NCBI RefSeq assembly: GCF_023721755.1
Contig: NZ_JAMDLH010000013.1
Location: 5,715 to 69,714, forward strand
From: Pleomorphomonas sp. NRK KF1
GTDB lineage: Bacteria; Pseudomonadota; Alphaproteobacteria; Rhizobiales; Pleomorphomonadaceae
DNA length: 64,000 bases
Reading direction: 5' to 3'
Shown here piece after piece: positions 1 to 8,760 of the stretch. Each line of letters begins with the position of its first letter. The first letter of the stretch is position 1. The notes below the pieces were generated by a model. It was given only the letters and a program-made list of their open reading frames with translations. It was not told the origin of the DNA and ran no database searches. The translations under genes were made by a program, and so were the position numbers.

Positions 1-1313
1 TGCTCGCGAAAGGGCAGAACGTTCCGGCCGATGTAGATAAGGGCCTCGCTCTGATCCAAGAAGTCGCCGAAAGTGGCAACGCCAACGCGCTCTATCAACT
101 TGGCGATCTCTATACGCGTGGCGGCGCGGTTCCTGTCAACGGCCAGAAGGCGATCGACTTTCTGCAGCGCGCGGCAGATGAAGGCAACATTTCGGCCTAT
201 ATTCGCCTTGGTGAACTCTATCGCGACGGAACGGTAGTGCCTGCTGATGGCACCAAGGCAACAGAGCTGTTCCAGAAAGCGGTCGAGGCGGGATCGAAGT
301 CGTCCTTTACCAGCCTTGCGGACGCCGCCTTGCAAGGTATTGGTCAGCCGCGCGATGTGGACAGAGCTATAGACCTGCTTGAGCAGGGCATCGCCATGGG
401 AGACCTAAATGCAACGCTCAAGCTAGCGACTGTTCTCTATAATGGAGAGTATGTAGCCACTGACAAAGAACGTGCTCTGCAACTCTATGAGGACGCCGCT
501 ACAAAGGGTAGCATGGCCGCACGTTACCAGCTCGCCATCATAAATCGTGACGGCGGGAAGGGTATACCAAGGAATCCTCAGCGCGCCCTGGCTCTCTTGA
601 AGCAAAACGTTCTCGCAGGCCATGGATTGAGTATGTTAGCGCTGGCGGATGGACATCTCAATAAGAGGTTTGGCTCACTCTCAGATACAACATTAGGCGT
701 GATAACGTTGCGTAAAGCTGAAGAACTTGGGGTTGAGGGAGCTGCACCAGCGTTAGCGGACGCGTACATGAGCGGCAGAGGGGGACTCCCCAAGGCGCCG
801 CAAATGGCCATAAAGCTGTTGACCGATGCGGCGGAGGCCGGAAATCGCCAGGCCGCTCGTGCTCTAGTGACGCTTTATAGGAATGGTCGCGGCGAAGTAG
901 TCCGAAAATCGCCAGCGACTGCCGCTCGCCTTATTGACCGCTATGCAGCGGCTTATGATCCCAACAGTTTGATGCAAGAAAAAGTGTTAATTGAAGCTGC
1001 CGCAGCGGCCGATAGTAAGGCATTTGCGGCGGTGTCAAAGCGTATCTGGGATGCGCCAGCACCGCTCCAATTGGGTATGCTTAACTCTCTCCGTTGGGCT
1101 AACGAGAATGCTTTCGTTTACGCGCTACAAGATAAGATGAAAGTCGCAGGTCTTTACAAAGGCCCACTCAACGGTCTACTCACGTCATCTACAATCAGGG
1201 CGTTATCAACTCTTTGCGATCAAGGGCCGGCTGGCGATCGCTGCAGATTAGGCCCCCTGAGCAATAGCGCTGCGAGAGTTTTGGCAATTCAGGCGCAATC
1301 CTTGGACATGTAG
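1..1313 (+). CDS. Sel1-repeat (TPR-like) protein, 5' end outside window
   Basis: The reading frame is open from the first bases of the window, so the gene starts upstream; about 436 residues are visible. It is a chain of Sel1-like repeats of roughly 36 residues, with recurrent A-x-x-L-G-x-L-Y-x-x-G and A-x-x-L-x-x-A-A-x-x-G patterns. The last 100 residues lack repeats and contain a stretch (LQDKMKVAGLYKGPLNG) resembling a peptidoglycan-binding-like fold. Sel1 proteins often act as scaffolds or regulators of exopolysaccharide export (AlgK- and ExoR-type). The gene converges on the polysaccharide cluster, so a role in it is an inference. GC content falls from about 56% in the first 120 bases to about 45% around 420-720. 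Confidence 0.8.
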   Translation, partial: LAKGQNVPADVDKGLALIQEVAESGNANALYQLGDLYTRGGAVPVNGQKAIDFLQRAADEGNISAYIRLGELYRDGTVVPADGTKATELFQKAVEAGSKSSFTSLADAALQGIGQPRDVDRAIDLLEQGIAMGDLNATLKLATVLYNGEYVATDKERALQLYEDAATKGSMAARYQLAIINRDGGKGIPRNPQRALALLKQNVLAGHGLSMLALADGHLNKRFGSLSDTTLGVITLRKAEELGVEGAAPALADAYMSGRGGLPKAPQMAIKLLTDAAEAGNRQAARALVTLYRNGRGEVVRKSPATAARLIDRYAAAYDPNSLMQEKVLIEAAAAADSKAFAAVSKRIWDAPAPLQLGMLNSLRWANENAFVYALQDKMKVAGLYKGPLNGLLTSSTIRALSTLCDQGPAGDRCRLGPLSNSAARVLAIQAQSLDM

Positions 1314-1383
1314 TCCGGAGCACGCAGTGGCTCGATGCGAATCTTCCGTGGTAGTATTATCGGTAGTATCGCGCGCCCCAACA

Positions 1384-1420
1384 GACTAGAGCGAACATTC
1401 TCGGCACCGAAGCTCTAGTC
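1384..1420. repeat. Inverted repeat, 9-base arms
   Basis: GACTAGAGC (1384-1392) and GCTCTAGTC (1412-1420) are exact reverse complements with a 19-base loop. There is no T-tract on either side. The element lies between convergent genes and could end transcription or be a protein site. Confidence 0.5.
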
Positions 1421-1427
1421 GATTGCA

Positions 1428-1464
1428 ATCCTTCTAGTTATGCGACCAGCATGGCTAGAAGGAT
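1428..1464. repeat. Inverted repeat, 10-base arms
   Basis: ATCCTTCTAG (1428-1437) and CTAGAAGGAT (1455-1464) pair perfectly across a 17-base loop. It begins 8 bases after the previous inverted repeat; both carry CTAG in their arms. No T-tract follows. Confidence 0.5.
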
Positions 1465-1778
1465 GCCTTACACGCCGAGGGAGTCAGAAAGAGCGTTCCA
1501 TCCATCAGTCGCGACAAAGTCGAGAACGCATCTTTGGACCAAGAGCGTTCTCATGAGTTCGCCTCTTTCGCTCGCAGCCCGAGACCGGCTTGAGCCGTTA
1601 CGGAGTCAACCATTGCGCTTGTCAGTAGACAGCAGTGATCAAACAATTTTCCGCATAGCGTCACTCAAATCACCCGGATAGATAGCCTCCACTCAGAAGG
1701 CCCCTTGAATCAAGTTCCCCACAGGCCAAAGGCAACTCTTTCAACTTAGCTTAAACAGGGGACGATTCGATGTAATAT

Positions 1779-3005
1779 TTACCGCTCCGTCAATATGATT
1801 CTCATTTGAGCGAGTAACTCTTTACACTGGCGTTCAACTGACAAGAGTTCGCGCACAGCAACAGGGTCCCTATAGTGTCGCATCTGACCAGCACACGCCG
1901 TCCGAATCTCCAGCAATGCCCTGTAAAGATCACGCGCATCTCCCATCTTGAACAAACGACTATGCGTAAAGAACTTGGCAAGTTCCGCTGAAGCGCCAAC
2001 ATCGCTCGCCACCAATGCGGACTGACAATAGAGCGCCTCTGCGGTGACGCGTCCAAATGGTTCAGGCCATAGAGACGGCATTACGAAGATGTCGACGGAT
2101 TTCAGAAACTCGATGGCGTTCTGAAACCCGATCAGTTTGGCATTGTCCGGTAAGCGTTGATGTAGCGTAGCTACATAGTCGGCGGGGCCGTTGCCCGCAA
2201 TTAAGAAGGTTGCTGGAATTCTATTCTCGGCGAAGAAGCGCGCCGCGTCAATAAACTGGTCCAGTCCTTTCTCAGGCGTAATTCGACCAATATAGCCGAC
2301 ACGCAAAGCCTCGAGCGACGAGAACAGCCGGCCCTCTGGTAACAGTTTTGGGTCGTGCATGATGCCATTATAGATCACGCAACTTCTTCTGTTCGTTAAG
2401 AGGCCACGTTGCAAGAAAATTCTTCTCTGGGCTGCACTTATAAAGACCTGGCAGTCAATCTTCCGAGACATCCGCTTACGGAGATAGTACTGCGGCTTAC
2501 ACATAGCGCAAGTATTCTTGCACTCTTGGCCGCGACGAAAAATGCTGCCGCGCACGCACATTGAGAAATAGTCGTGGTTGACCTGCAGCGTTGGCACACC
2601 ACTCAGCCGGCACGCTACCAATAGCCAGGGCGAGAACTCCTCTATGACATGCAATTGTATGAAGTCAGGCCTCACGCGCCAGATGAGTCGCAGGAACTCG
2701 ACCACTCGATAGAATGACAGCATAGATACCAGATACCACAGTATCTGAAAGGGCAGGCTGTGCTGGGCATTACCGAAGCGCCAGTAGACATTGCGCGAGC
2801 GTAGCTCAATAAGTCGATAACCATCGCGACGTCGTACAGGGCAAGGACGTCGCGGCACAGACGTTACGACCGTCACGGCATTACCCATTCGCACGTATTG
2901 CTTCGCGATCTCCTCCGCGGTGGCCTCCGCTCCCCCAATTCGATACTCCCGCCACAGGGAGGAGAATTGCATAATGCGCACGCGGCGGGGAATAGACTGA
3001 CTCAT
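1779..3005 (-). CDS. Family 4 glycosyltransferase (GT-B)
   Basis: About 408 residues. The C-terminal half has the GT4 nucleotide-sugar domain: VGYIGRITPEKGLDQFI, then the E-x7-E region EPFGRVTAEA. The N-terminal half has the glycine-rich acceptor-side loop (RIGGAEATAEEIAKQY) and a cysteine cluster (CVRGSIFRRGQECKNTCAMC) of unknown role. It probably adds a sugar to a lipid-linked repeat unit on the cytoplasmic face of the membrane. The ATG at 3005 is preferred because AAGGA lies about 10 bases upstream; an in-frame TTG at 3083 would add 26 unlike residues. It is the last gene of the polysaccharide run, separated from the polymerase gene by about 300 bases. Donor and acceptor cannot be read from sequence. 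Confidence 0.85.
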   Translation of the reverse strand: MSQSIPRRVRIMQFSSLWREYRIGGAEATAEEIAKQYVRMGNAVTVVTSVPRRPCPVRRRDGYRLIELRSRNVYWRFGNAQHSLPFQILWYLVSMLSFYRVVEFLRLIWRVRPDFIQLHVIEEFSPWLLVACRLSGVPTLQVNHDYFSMCVRGSIFRRGQECKNTCAMCKPQYYLRKRMSRKIDCQVFISAAQRRIFLQRGLLTNRRSCVIYNGIMHDPKLLPEGRLFSSLEALRVGYIGRITPEKGLDQFIDAARFFAENRIPATFLIAGNGPADYVATLHQRLPDNAKLIGFQNAIEFLKSVDIFVMPSLWPEPFGRVTAEALYCQSALVASDVGASAELAKFFTHSRLFKMGDARDLYRALLEIRTACAGQMRHYRDPVAVRELLSVERQCKELLAQMRIILTER

Positions 3006-3303
3006 GTCGTCAACATCCTTGATGATTAAAGCGGAAGAGACTGGCCTCGTCCCTCCCTGGATTGACCGGTGGATAATTGTCAAGGGAGCTGCCTATAAGA
3101 GGGTTGATAGAATAAATAGAGTCATGGCCACATATATGACTATACCCACTCTGTCGGTTACTGATCCCGATATATGAAATTCTTCGGCTTGATTGGGCGG
3201 GCGCACAACCTATCCAAATAACAACCCCATATACGGCGGCTTGATAGGGGAAAACATTTCACACTCCTAGCCGAGTTGGGATATACCTTGACGACATAGC
3301 AGA
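3006..3303. other. AT-rich gap between polymerase and last glycosyltransferase gene
   Basis: About 298 bases with no gene and no promoter pair I would defend. It is unusually long for a gap inside this tightly packed cluster, so the last glycosyltransferase may have its own promoter. Confidence 0.4.
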
Positions 3304-4551
3304 TCAGTTGCGTTGGGCCGACATTCCGTAGCCTAGCACAAAGGCAATGACTATTGTCTCAAGTCCCCCATTGGTAATGCAGGCTATGAGCGTGTAAAGG
3401 AGCATTAGTGCGACCGCCGCTGATATAGCCGGCATCTGCGGTTGTGTTCTAGCGAGAGACAGTAAGAGCATTGTCAGCAGCGGCAACGCGAATAGGCCAA
3501 CTGAGACATACAGAAATACAAACAGGTTATCGGCCGAGTTCGGGTGCAGATATCGGCCAACGAACTGTACTGCGCCGATTCCACCTATACCACGCCCGAA
3601 GATATACTCGATCGGGTTCTGGTCCAACTCAACAAGAAGGAACGCGTTGGGCCACATCTCCGTCAGACGCACTTTGAATGAGTTCGTTGTATTACCCACT
3701 CCACCAAGAAAACTGTTGAGTTGGTTCAAAGCCGTTGCCGGAAACAGGGGAAGTAGAATCATAATGATGATGGCGGTGAGGCCGAGGACAAGAGTAAGTA
3801 GCTTAAAGTGCCTGGGTTTGTGGGCGAAACGTAGCCAGTGATAGCAAGCTGCCATCACCACGCAGATCAGAAAGGCAAGCAGCGGTCCCTTTGACGTTGT
3901 CAGGTAGATAACGTACGTCGAGATCGTTGCTACACCAGCGAACGAAATAACACTGGTCGTTAGACAAAGCAATGCGACAGCAGTAATCGCTATTTGATTA
4001 GCGGCATTGTCGCTTGATCGCGCAAAACCTGCCAGACGGCTGACACCAAAATCCTCCCAAACACGCGAAGTCACTGTCACCACATCGTTGACAATAAACG
4101 AGGTCCCTGCCCATGGCATTTCGACCACCGAGTTGATCGACACGCCGATGACAGCGGTGATCCATATTAGGATCGACAGCCGCGTCGTAAAAAAGTGGAA
4201 CGTTGATGGCGACGTAACAAGGCCGAGAAAAAACGCCCCGACGACATACAGTGAGAAGAATATTTCAAATGGCGTGCGGCCGACGGCGGCACTATATATC
4301 ATATAGAATAGCAAGATTATACATATAAAACTATCTCTTCGCTGACTTTGCGCACGCTGAAACATCGTAAACATCGAGTACGACAAAGCTGAAGCAAGAA
4401 CCGCGTATATTAGTAGGGTTAGGCCGAGCGAGCTCAATGCAAAGCGCACGAAACCCGCAAAACAATCGTAAAGCAGAACAATAATCACAAGAATTAGCCC
4501 AGTGCGAGGTTTGATCGCTCGACCTGGAGACGTAGCGCAGCATTGGGACAT
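3304..4551 (-). CDS. Wzy-like O-antigen/exopolysaccharide polymerase (membrane protein)
   Basis: 415 residues, nearly all hydrophobic, with about ten or more predicted membrane spans starting near residue 18 and a larger loop around residues 265-320 (with FGRGIGGIG). This architecture, and its place between a flippase and glycosyltransferases, fits the Wzy/O-antigen ligase superfamily, which polymerises lipid-linked repeat units in the periplasm. Sequence within the family is very poorly conserved, so the call rests on topology and neighbours. WaaL-type ligase is the main alternative. The gene is AT-rich relative to the catabolic genes. Confidence 0.65.
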   Translation of the reverse strand: MSQCCATSPGRAIKPRTGLILVIIVLLYDCFAGFVRFALSSLGLTLLIYAVLASALSYSMFTMFQRAQSQRRDSFICIILLFYMIYSAAVGRTPFEIFFSLYVVGAFFLGLVTSPSTFHFFTTRLSILIWITAVIGVSINSVVEMPWAGTSFIVNDVVTVTSRVWEDFGVSRLAGFARSSDNAANQIAITAVALLCLTTSVISFAGVATISTYVIYLTTSKGPLLAFLICVVMAACYHWLRFAHKPRHFKLLTLVLGLTAIIIMILLPLFPATALNQLNSFLGGVGNTTNSFKVRLTEMWPNAFLLVELDQNPIEYIFGRGIGGIGAVQFVGRYLHPNSADNLFVFLYVSVGLFALPLLTMLLLSLARTQPQMPAISAAVALMLLYTLIACITNGGLETIVIAFVLGYGMSAQRN

Positions 4552-4690
4552 TTGGCATCTTTTGCTTGAAGCTGATGGCCGGCACTCGGCGACTCTGGCA
4601 GTATGGTGCGTGGCCTAGCGATTGATGTCGACGTTGAGGTCATTTGCCTTCCGCAAATGGCGAATGTATGGGCCAATTGCCCCGGCCGGA

Positions 4691-6067
4691 TCATCGTACA
4701 CAACGGATCAGCATAGCGAAACCGACACAAAAGGCCGCGATGCATACGCCAAAAGCGACAACGGCCACAACCGGGGACACCGAGAGTGGACTTAGCGCTC
4801 CGAAGACTGCCTGACCAGCGATCGTTACGAGCACAATTACGCAGGCAAAGGCGAGCGGCCCTATGTATTTCTCACTACGCAACAGGTAAAATGAAAGCCC
4901 AATAGCTACCGAATTACCAATTACACCACCAAATGCTGAAAGGAACGGGATATCGAGCACGTAAGCCGATATCCATACAGCCGATGAGCAGCCAAGAACC
5001 AAAAGACTATTGTTAACCATCTGACGCGGGTTCCCAGCTGCGAAGAAAATAGCTTCGAACAGCATGTTGCGCAGCAAGTATAACGTTCCATAACACAGAG
5101 AGAGACTCAATGCCATGGGGCTGACCTGCTTCTGGCTGGCGCTATAGATCAGACGGATAAGGTCAGACTGAAACACAGGCAGCAACGCCCCGAACACGAC
5201 AGCAGGCAGCACTTGCAGCGAACCGTAGATAACGATATTGCGGCTACCGAAGCGATTCTGACGCCTGAGCGATAGGAAATAGTTGCTGACAGCCCCGCCG
5301 TAGATTGAATAGATGCGAAACGCTACATCGATCGCGAACAGATAACCCGGCGCAAAGGATGACGGCAGCAGCGCAATAAGCACGATTCGCTCTCCGAAGA
5401 CCGCCAGAATGTTTGGAATCGCTACCGCGCCGAAAGTAACGGCGCGTAAGCGCAGGTGTGGTTGGGCAAACAGCGCAAAGTCCCCGCGTTTGGCAGTCCA
5501 GGGTTTCGTGAGGAAGCTAACCATTGCTAAAGATAGGACACCGCCGAAACCAAGTAGAGTCCATACCCCTTGCGACGTTCCAAATACAACCAGCGCAAAT
5601 ATGACAGGAATAGTGATCATCAGCGCCTTGGCGATTTGAACATATAACGCAGCGAGCGAGCTTCCCAATAGTCGATCAAGATATACCAAATGGTCAGCAC
5701 TAGCACTTCCAAGACAATAGAGCAGTAGAATGGGCAGAGAAGAAACTATAGGCCCCGCAACACCACCGTAGAAATATATTATAACTAAAGCTAATGACGC
5801 CATGACACTGTTTGTTGCAACTATTATCTGAATAACCCTATAGGGCTCGCCTTCCAGAATAAGAGATCCAAACAATAGACGCGCCCATTCGAAGCACATT
5901 ATTGTCAATATACTTGCGACCGAAAATTTGTACGTAAATTCCACGTAATTTGAATTATCAAGATAAATGCCAGTCAGGAGCGAAATCGCAGCTGGCCCGA
6001 TTGAGCCGACAAGATTGCCCAGAATGTTTAGGTAGGCTCCGGAACTGCTGACTCGCGTCTGCGACAT
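4691..6067 (-). CDS. Wzx-like polysaccharide flippase (MOP superfamily)
   Basis: About 458 residues, with roughly 12-14 hydrophobic segments spread along the whole length, as in the oligosaccharidyl-lipid/polysaccharide exporter branch of the MOP superfamily. Such proteins flip undecaprenyl-linked repeat units to the periplasm. The ATG at 6067 is chosen because GGGAG sits 5 bases upstream; the in-frame ATG at 6115 has no good ribosome binding site. Together with the polymerase-like gene downstream, it indicates a Wzx/Wzy-dependent pathway. Confidence 0.75.
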   Translation of the reverse strand: MSQTRVSSSGAYLNILGNLVGSIGPAAISLLTGIYLDNSNYVEFTYKFSVASILTIMCFEWARLLFGSLILEGEPYRVIQIIVATNSVMASLALVIIYFYGGVAGPIVSSLPILLLYCLGSASADHLVYLDRLLGSSLAALYVQIAKALMITIPVIFALVVFGTSQGVWTLLGFGGVLSLAMVSFLTKPWTAKRGDFALFAQPHLRLRAVTFGAVAIPNILAVFGERIVLIALLPSSFAPGYLFAIDVAFRIYSIYGGAVSNYFLSLRRQNRFGSRNIVIYGSLQVLPAVVFGALLPVFQSDLIRLIYSASQKQVSPMALSLSLCYGTLYLLRNMLFEAIFFAAGNPRQMVNNSLLVLGCSSAVWISAYVLDIPFLSAFGGVIGNSVAIGLSFYLLRSEKYIGPLAFACVIVLVTIAGQAVFGALSPLSVSPVVAVVAFGVCIAAFCVGFAMLIRCVR

Positions 6068-6225
6068 AATAGCTCCCGTGCGTTCCGAGTACTCAATTTG
6101 AGGTTGGCGTTTCATCTCGAACCAAGTTACACTCGCAGGATCTGCTTAGCCGTATCGCCATGTGCATGAGAAGGGGGCCGCGTCCTTGACGGTCGGCAGC
6201 TCGCCGAACCTGGCTAGGGCAACCA

Positions 6226-7323
6226 TCAACTGGTTTCTTCAATATCCCGAGCGAGGTTTTGAAAGAAACTGCTAAGCACGCCTTTGGTCTGGCTAGTAGC
6301 TATCGGAGGGGGTAGATTCTCCGGAGTCTGTGACGCGAAGCAAACATTGACAATTGCATCAGCAATAGATGAGACGGACAAAGGATCCACAACCCGGTCC
6401 CCTGGCTGTACAAGATCCACCATCGGGTGACGATTCGAAGTAATAACCGTTTTTCCCGCCGCATGGGCTTCGATAATAGGCAAGCCGAATCCCTCCTTCA
6501 GCGATGGAAACAGGACCGCTACCGCACCGATAAGCAGGCTGCACTTCACCTCGTCTGCAACTCCGTGAAGCGGCTTTATACCGACACCGCCGTATCCCGA
6601 GAAGTTCTTCGCCGCAAACTGCGGAGACGTCCCGAGGACTATGAGATCCGGAGCAGCACTCCCGAGCCGCGTTCGAGCAGCCATAAATGCCTCGATGACC
6701 CGCAGTGTATTCTTCGTAGAAGCGTCTCCGCCGATATGTAGTAAATAGCGCTTTGTGTGTGGGTAGGGCCTAGCTCCGACCAATATTGAGCGTAGATGAT
6801 CGCAGGAATTCGGGCAGACCGTCGCACGAACGCACAAGTGTCGCCAGATAAGTTTCGCCGAGTGCTGGCTCACGGTAATGAAAAGATCACTCTGCCGAAT
6901 CCAGCGAATAACTAAAGATCGATATAGATTGCCGACCTTCAGTTTTAGTGGGCCGGCGATACGCCACCAATGCAAGAATATGAGGTCGTGTAGAACAATG
7001 ATTCGCCGAGTTTGGCCAAGGGTCACCAAGGGATAAGTGTTGTTCGGGCAGATTACGAAGGCGGCGTTAAGCGACCGCGCGGTGACGGGAACAAGGATCT
7101 GCTCCCAAAGTACCGCGCCTATGAGCCCTGAACCCATTATGAATCTTATATTAGGCAAGAGAGACGCATATTTGGCGGCTTGTTCGCGCGGCACAATACA
7201 AACGAAACGAAACGGCAACGTTGGCTGCAGTTGACTTAAGTGAAAAAGCAGCTCGCGAGTAAAATGGCCGATTCCACGCTTCTTGTCTACCTCACGGCCA
7301 TCGATAAGAATTATGGGCAGCAC
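6226..7323 (-). CDS. Family 4 glycosyltransferase
   Basis: 365 residues with a GT4 C-terminal domain: LLHIGGDASTKNTLRVIEAF for the start of the domain and SLKEGFGLPIIEAHAAGK for the E-x7-E donor-binding motif. The N-terminus (DGREVDKKRGIGHFTREL) has the usual loop of mannosyl/rhamnosyl-type GT4 enzymes. The start is GTG at 7323, with a perfect AGGAGG 7 bases upstream. The gap to the preceding glycosyltransferase gene is only 11 bases, so the two are co-transcribed. The donor sugar is not determinable. Confidence 0.88.
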   Translation of the reverse strand: MLPIILIDGREVDKKRGIGHFTRELLFHLSQLQPTLPFRFVCIVPREQAAKYASLLPNIRFIMGSGLIGAVLWEQILVPVTARSLNAAFVICPNNTYPLVTLGQTRRIIVLHDLIFLHWWRIAGPLKLKVGNLYRSLVIRWIRQSDLFITVSQHSAKLIWRHLCVRATVCPNSCDHLRSILVGARPYPHTKRYLLHIGGDASTKNTLRVIEAFMAARTRLGSAAPDLIVLGTSPQFAAKNFSGYGGVGIKPLHGVADEVKCSLLIGAVAVLFPSLKEGFGLPIIEAHAAGKTVITSNRHPMVDLVQPGDRVVDPLSVSSIADAIVNVCFASQTPENLPPPIATSQTKGVLSSFFQNLARDIEETS

Positions 7324-7334
7324 GACATGGCCTC

Positions 7335-8699
7335 CTAAAACGGATTGCAGCTTGGCGGCCGAAGTGCACTATTGCCGCAACTAATTGGTGTTTGTCCGGT
7401 GGGGCCAGCCTCCTTCGCCGCCGCTAGCTCGTTTGCCTTGCGTAACGCCCTTAGGAAGCTCAGCAGGGATTTAGTGACGTCATTTAACGAATGACTCGCA
7501 TCAATGTAGGCTCGGGCATTGCGCGAGAGTTCAGTACGAATCCCGGGCAATCGCGCCAGATCCAGCGCGTCCAAGTATGCATCTACAGTCTCGGCGATCA
7601 AAAACTCGCAGCCTGCACGCGCATCCAGCCCTTCGACGCCAATACTGTTTGTGAGCACGACCGCACCGTAAGCCATCGCTTCAATTATCTTGATCTTTAT
7701 TCCCGTACCAGATTGATATGGCGCAAGCAAAAGATCGATAGAACCGTAGAAATCATCCACCTTCGTCACAAAACCCATGTAATTTACGTTTGCGGACTTG
7801 AAGCGTTCCACTAGAAACTTGGGAGCGCGGCCGGCAAATATCAAGCTTATATTTCGTGACGCCATCACTGGACTTAACTTATCAAGAATAAAAAGTGCGG
7901 CGTTTTGATTAACAGATGTTCGCATGTCGCCGATAAAACCGACCCGAAGATATGGAGGAGTTGACGCCGGGTCAGTATTGTCTTCTCTCGTTCTCCGCGA
8001 GATGTGATTCAGTTCGATTGCAGGCGGGAAATGGATAATTCTACCCTGCGGGCAATTATATTCAAGTAGATTCGCCTCATGTTTTGAAACTAGGTAGACG
8101 AAATCAAAGCTTCGACCAACCATCAACTCTCGGCGAGCCATCCGCCTTGCCTCCTGACGCAGAACTAGATTTCTTGCTAGCGCCAGCATTGGTTCTATAA
8201 ACGACCAGAAGATACTACGATCGTAGGTGCCGAAAAAATCAACCTTCGTGGCCGATGTTTGTAACTGCTTATATCGCCGGGATAACAAATCGTCCATGTC
8301 GCAACCGATTAAAGGGCATTGTCCACTGGTGTCATCGCGCACACGGAATGCATAGCTAGCCGTACGAACCATATCGCATATTAGAATATCGGGCTTGACG
8401 GCCTTAACGATGTCGGAACATTCTCTCCCATTCTGAGGAGAATAGAACAAAGCCTCCTGCAACGCCGCAGATCTGCGAGATATCAGATTTACCAAAACCT
8501 GGAGCGGCGACGGCGGTTTCAGCACGACAACGTCTTTTATTATTTTCGGAATCTCTGGTGGATACTTTTCTCCTATGTATACGTATGTAATATCATAATC
8601 TATGTTCAATGCATTTAAACCTTGCGAAATCATAAATTCACGACCAGATCTGATCGGCCACGGCCAGCGTGTCGAAATATATACTAATTTATTACGCAT
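7335..8699 (-). CDS. Family 4 glycosyltransferase
   Basis: 454 residues. The N-terminal GT-B domain begins MRNKLVYISTRWPWPIRSG. The C-terminal domain has VGFIGDMRTSVNQNAALFIL and the donor-binding block GTGIKIKIIEAMAYGAVVLT. A tail of about 35 residues after the domain is proline/alanine rich. It is the first of the low-GC assembly genes after ugd. Probably an early transferase on the lipid-linked repeat unit; specificity is unknown. Confidence 0.85.
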   Translation of the reverse strand: MRNKLVYISTRWPWPIRSGREFMISQGLNALNIDYDITYVYIGEKYPPEIPKIIKDVVVLKPPSPLQVLVNLISRRSAALQEALFYSPQNGRECSDIVKAVKPDILICDMVRTASYAFRVRDDTSGQCPLIGCDMDDLLSRRYKQLQTSATKVDFFGTYDRSIFWSFIEPMLALARNLVLRQEARRMARRELMVGRSFDFVYLVSKHEANLLEYNCPQGRIIHFPPAIELNHISRRTREDNTDPASTPPYLRVGFIGDMRTSVNQNAALFILDKLSPVMASRNISLIFAGRAPKFLVERFKSANVNYMGFVTKVDDFYGSIDLLLAPYQSGTGIKIKIIEAMAYGAVVLTNSIGVEGLDARAGCEFLIAETVDAYLDALDLARLPGIRTELSRNARAYIDASHSLNDVTKSLLSFLRALRKANELAAAKEAGPTGQTPISCGNSALRPPSCNPF

Positions 8700-8760
8700 C
8701 AGAATCTCTTATTTTGCAGAAGCGCAAGGTACAGTTTACTAGAAAGATTCCACCCGTTGA

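Larger units (their letters stand above)
1314..1778. other. Intergenic region, 465 bases, no convincing gene
   Basis: It separates two convergent genes and is relatively AT-rich. One 76-codon open frame (1451-1681) has no domain, no clear ribosome binding site and low-complexity composition, so it is not called. The only structure seen is a pair of adjacent inverted repeats, listed separately. Confidence 0.6.

Noticed and set aside
1451-1681. 76-residue frame between the Sel1 gene and the glycosyltransferase
   Set aside because: No domain, no ribosome binding site, low-complexity basic/serine-rich content.
3062-3083. TTGACA (minus strand) as promoter of the last glycosyltransferase
   Set aside because: No -10 at the right distance; the hexamer is half of a small TTGAC/GTCAA inverted repeat.
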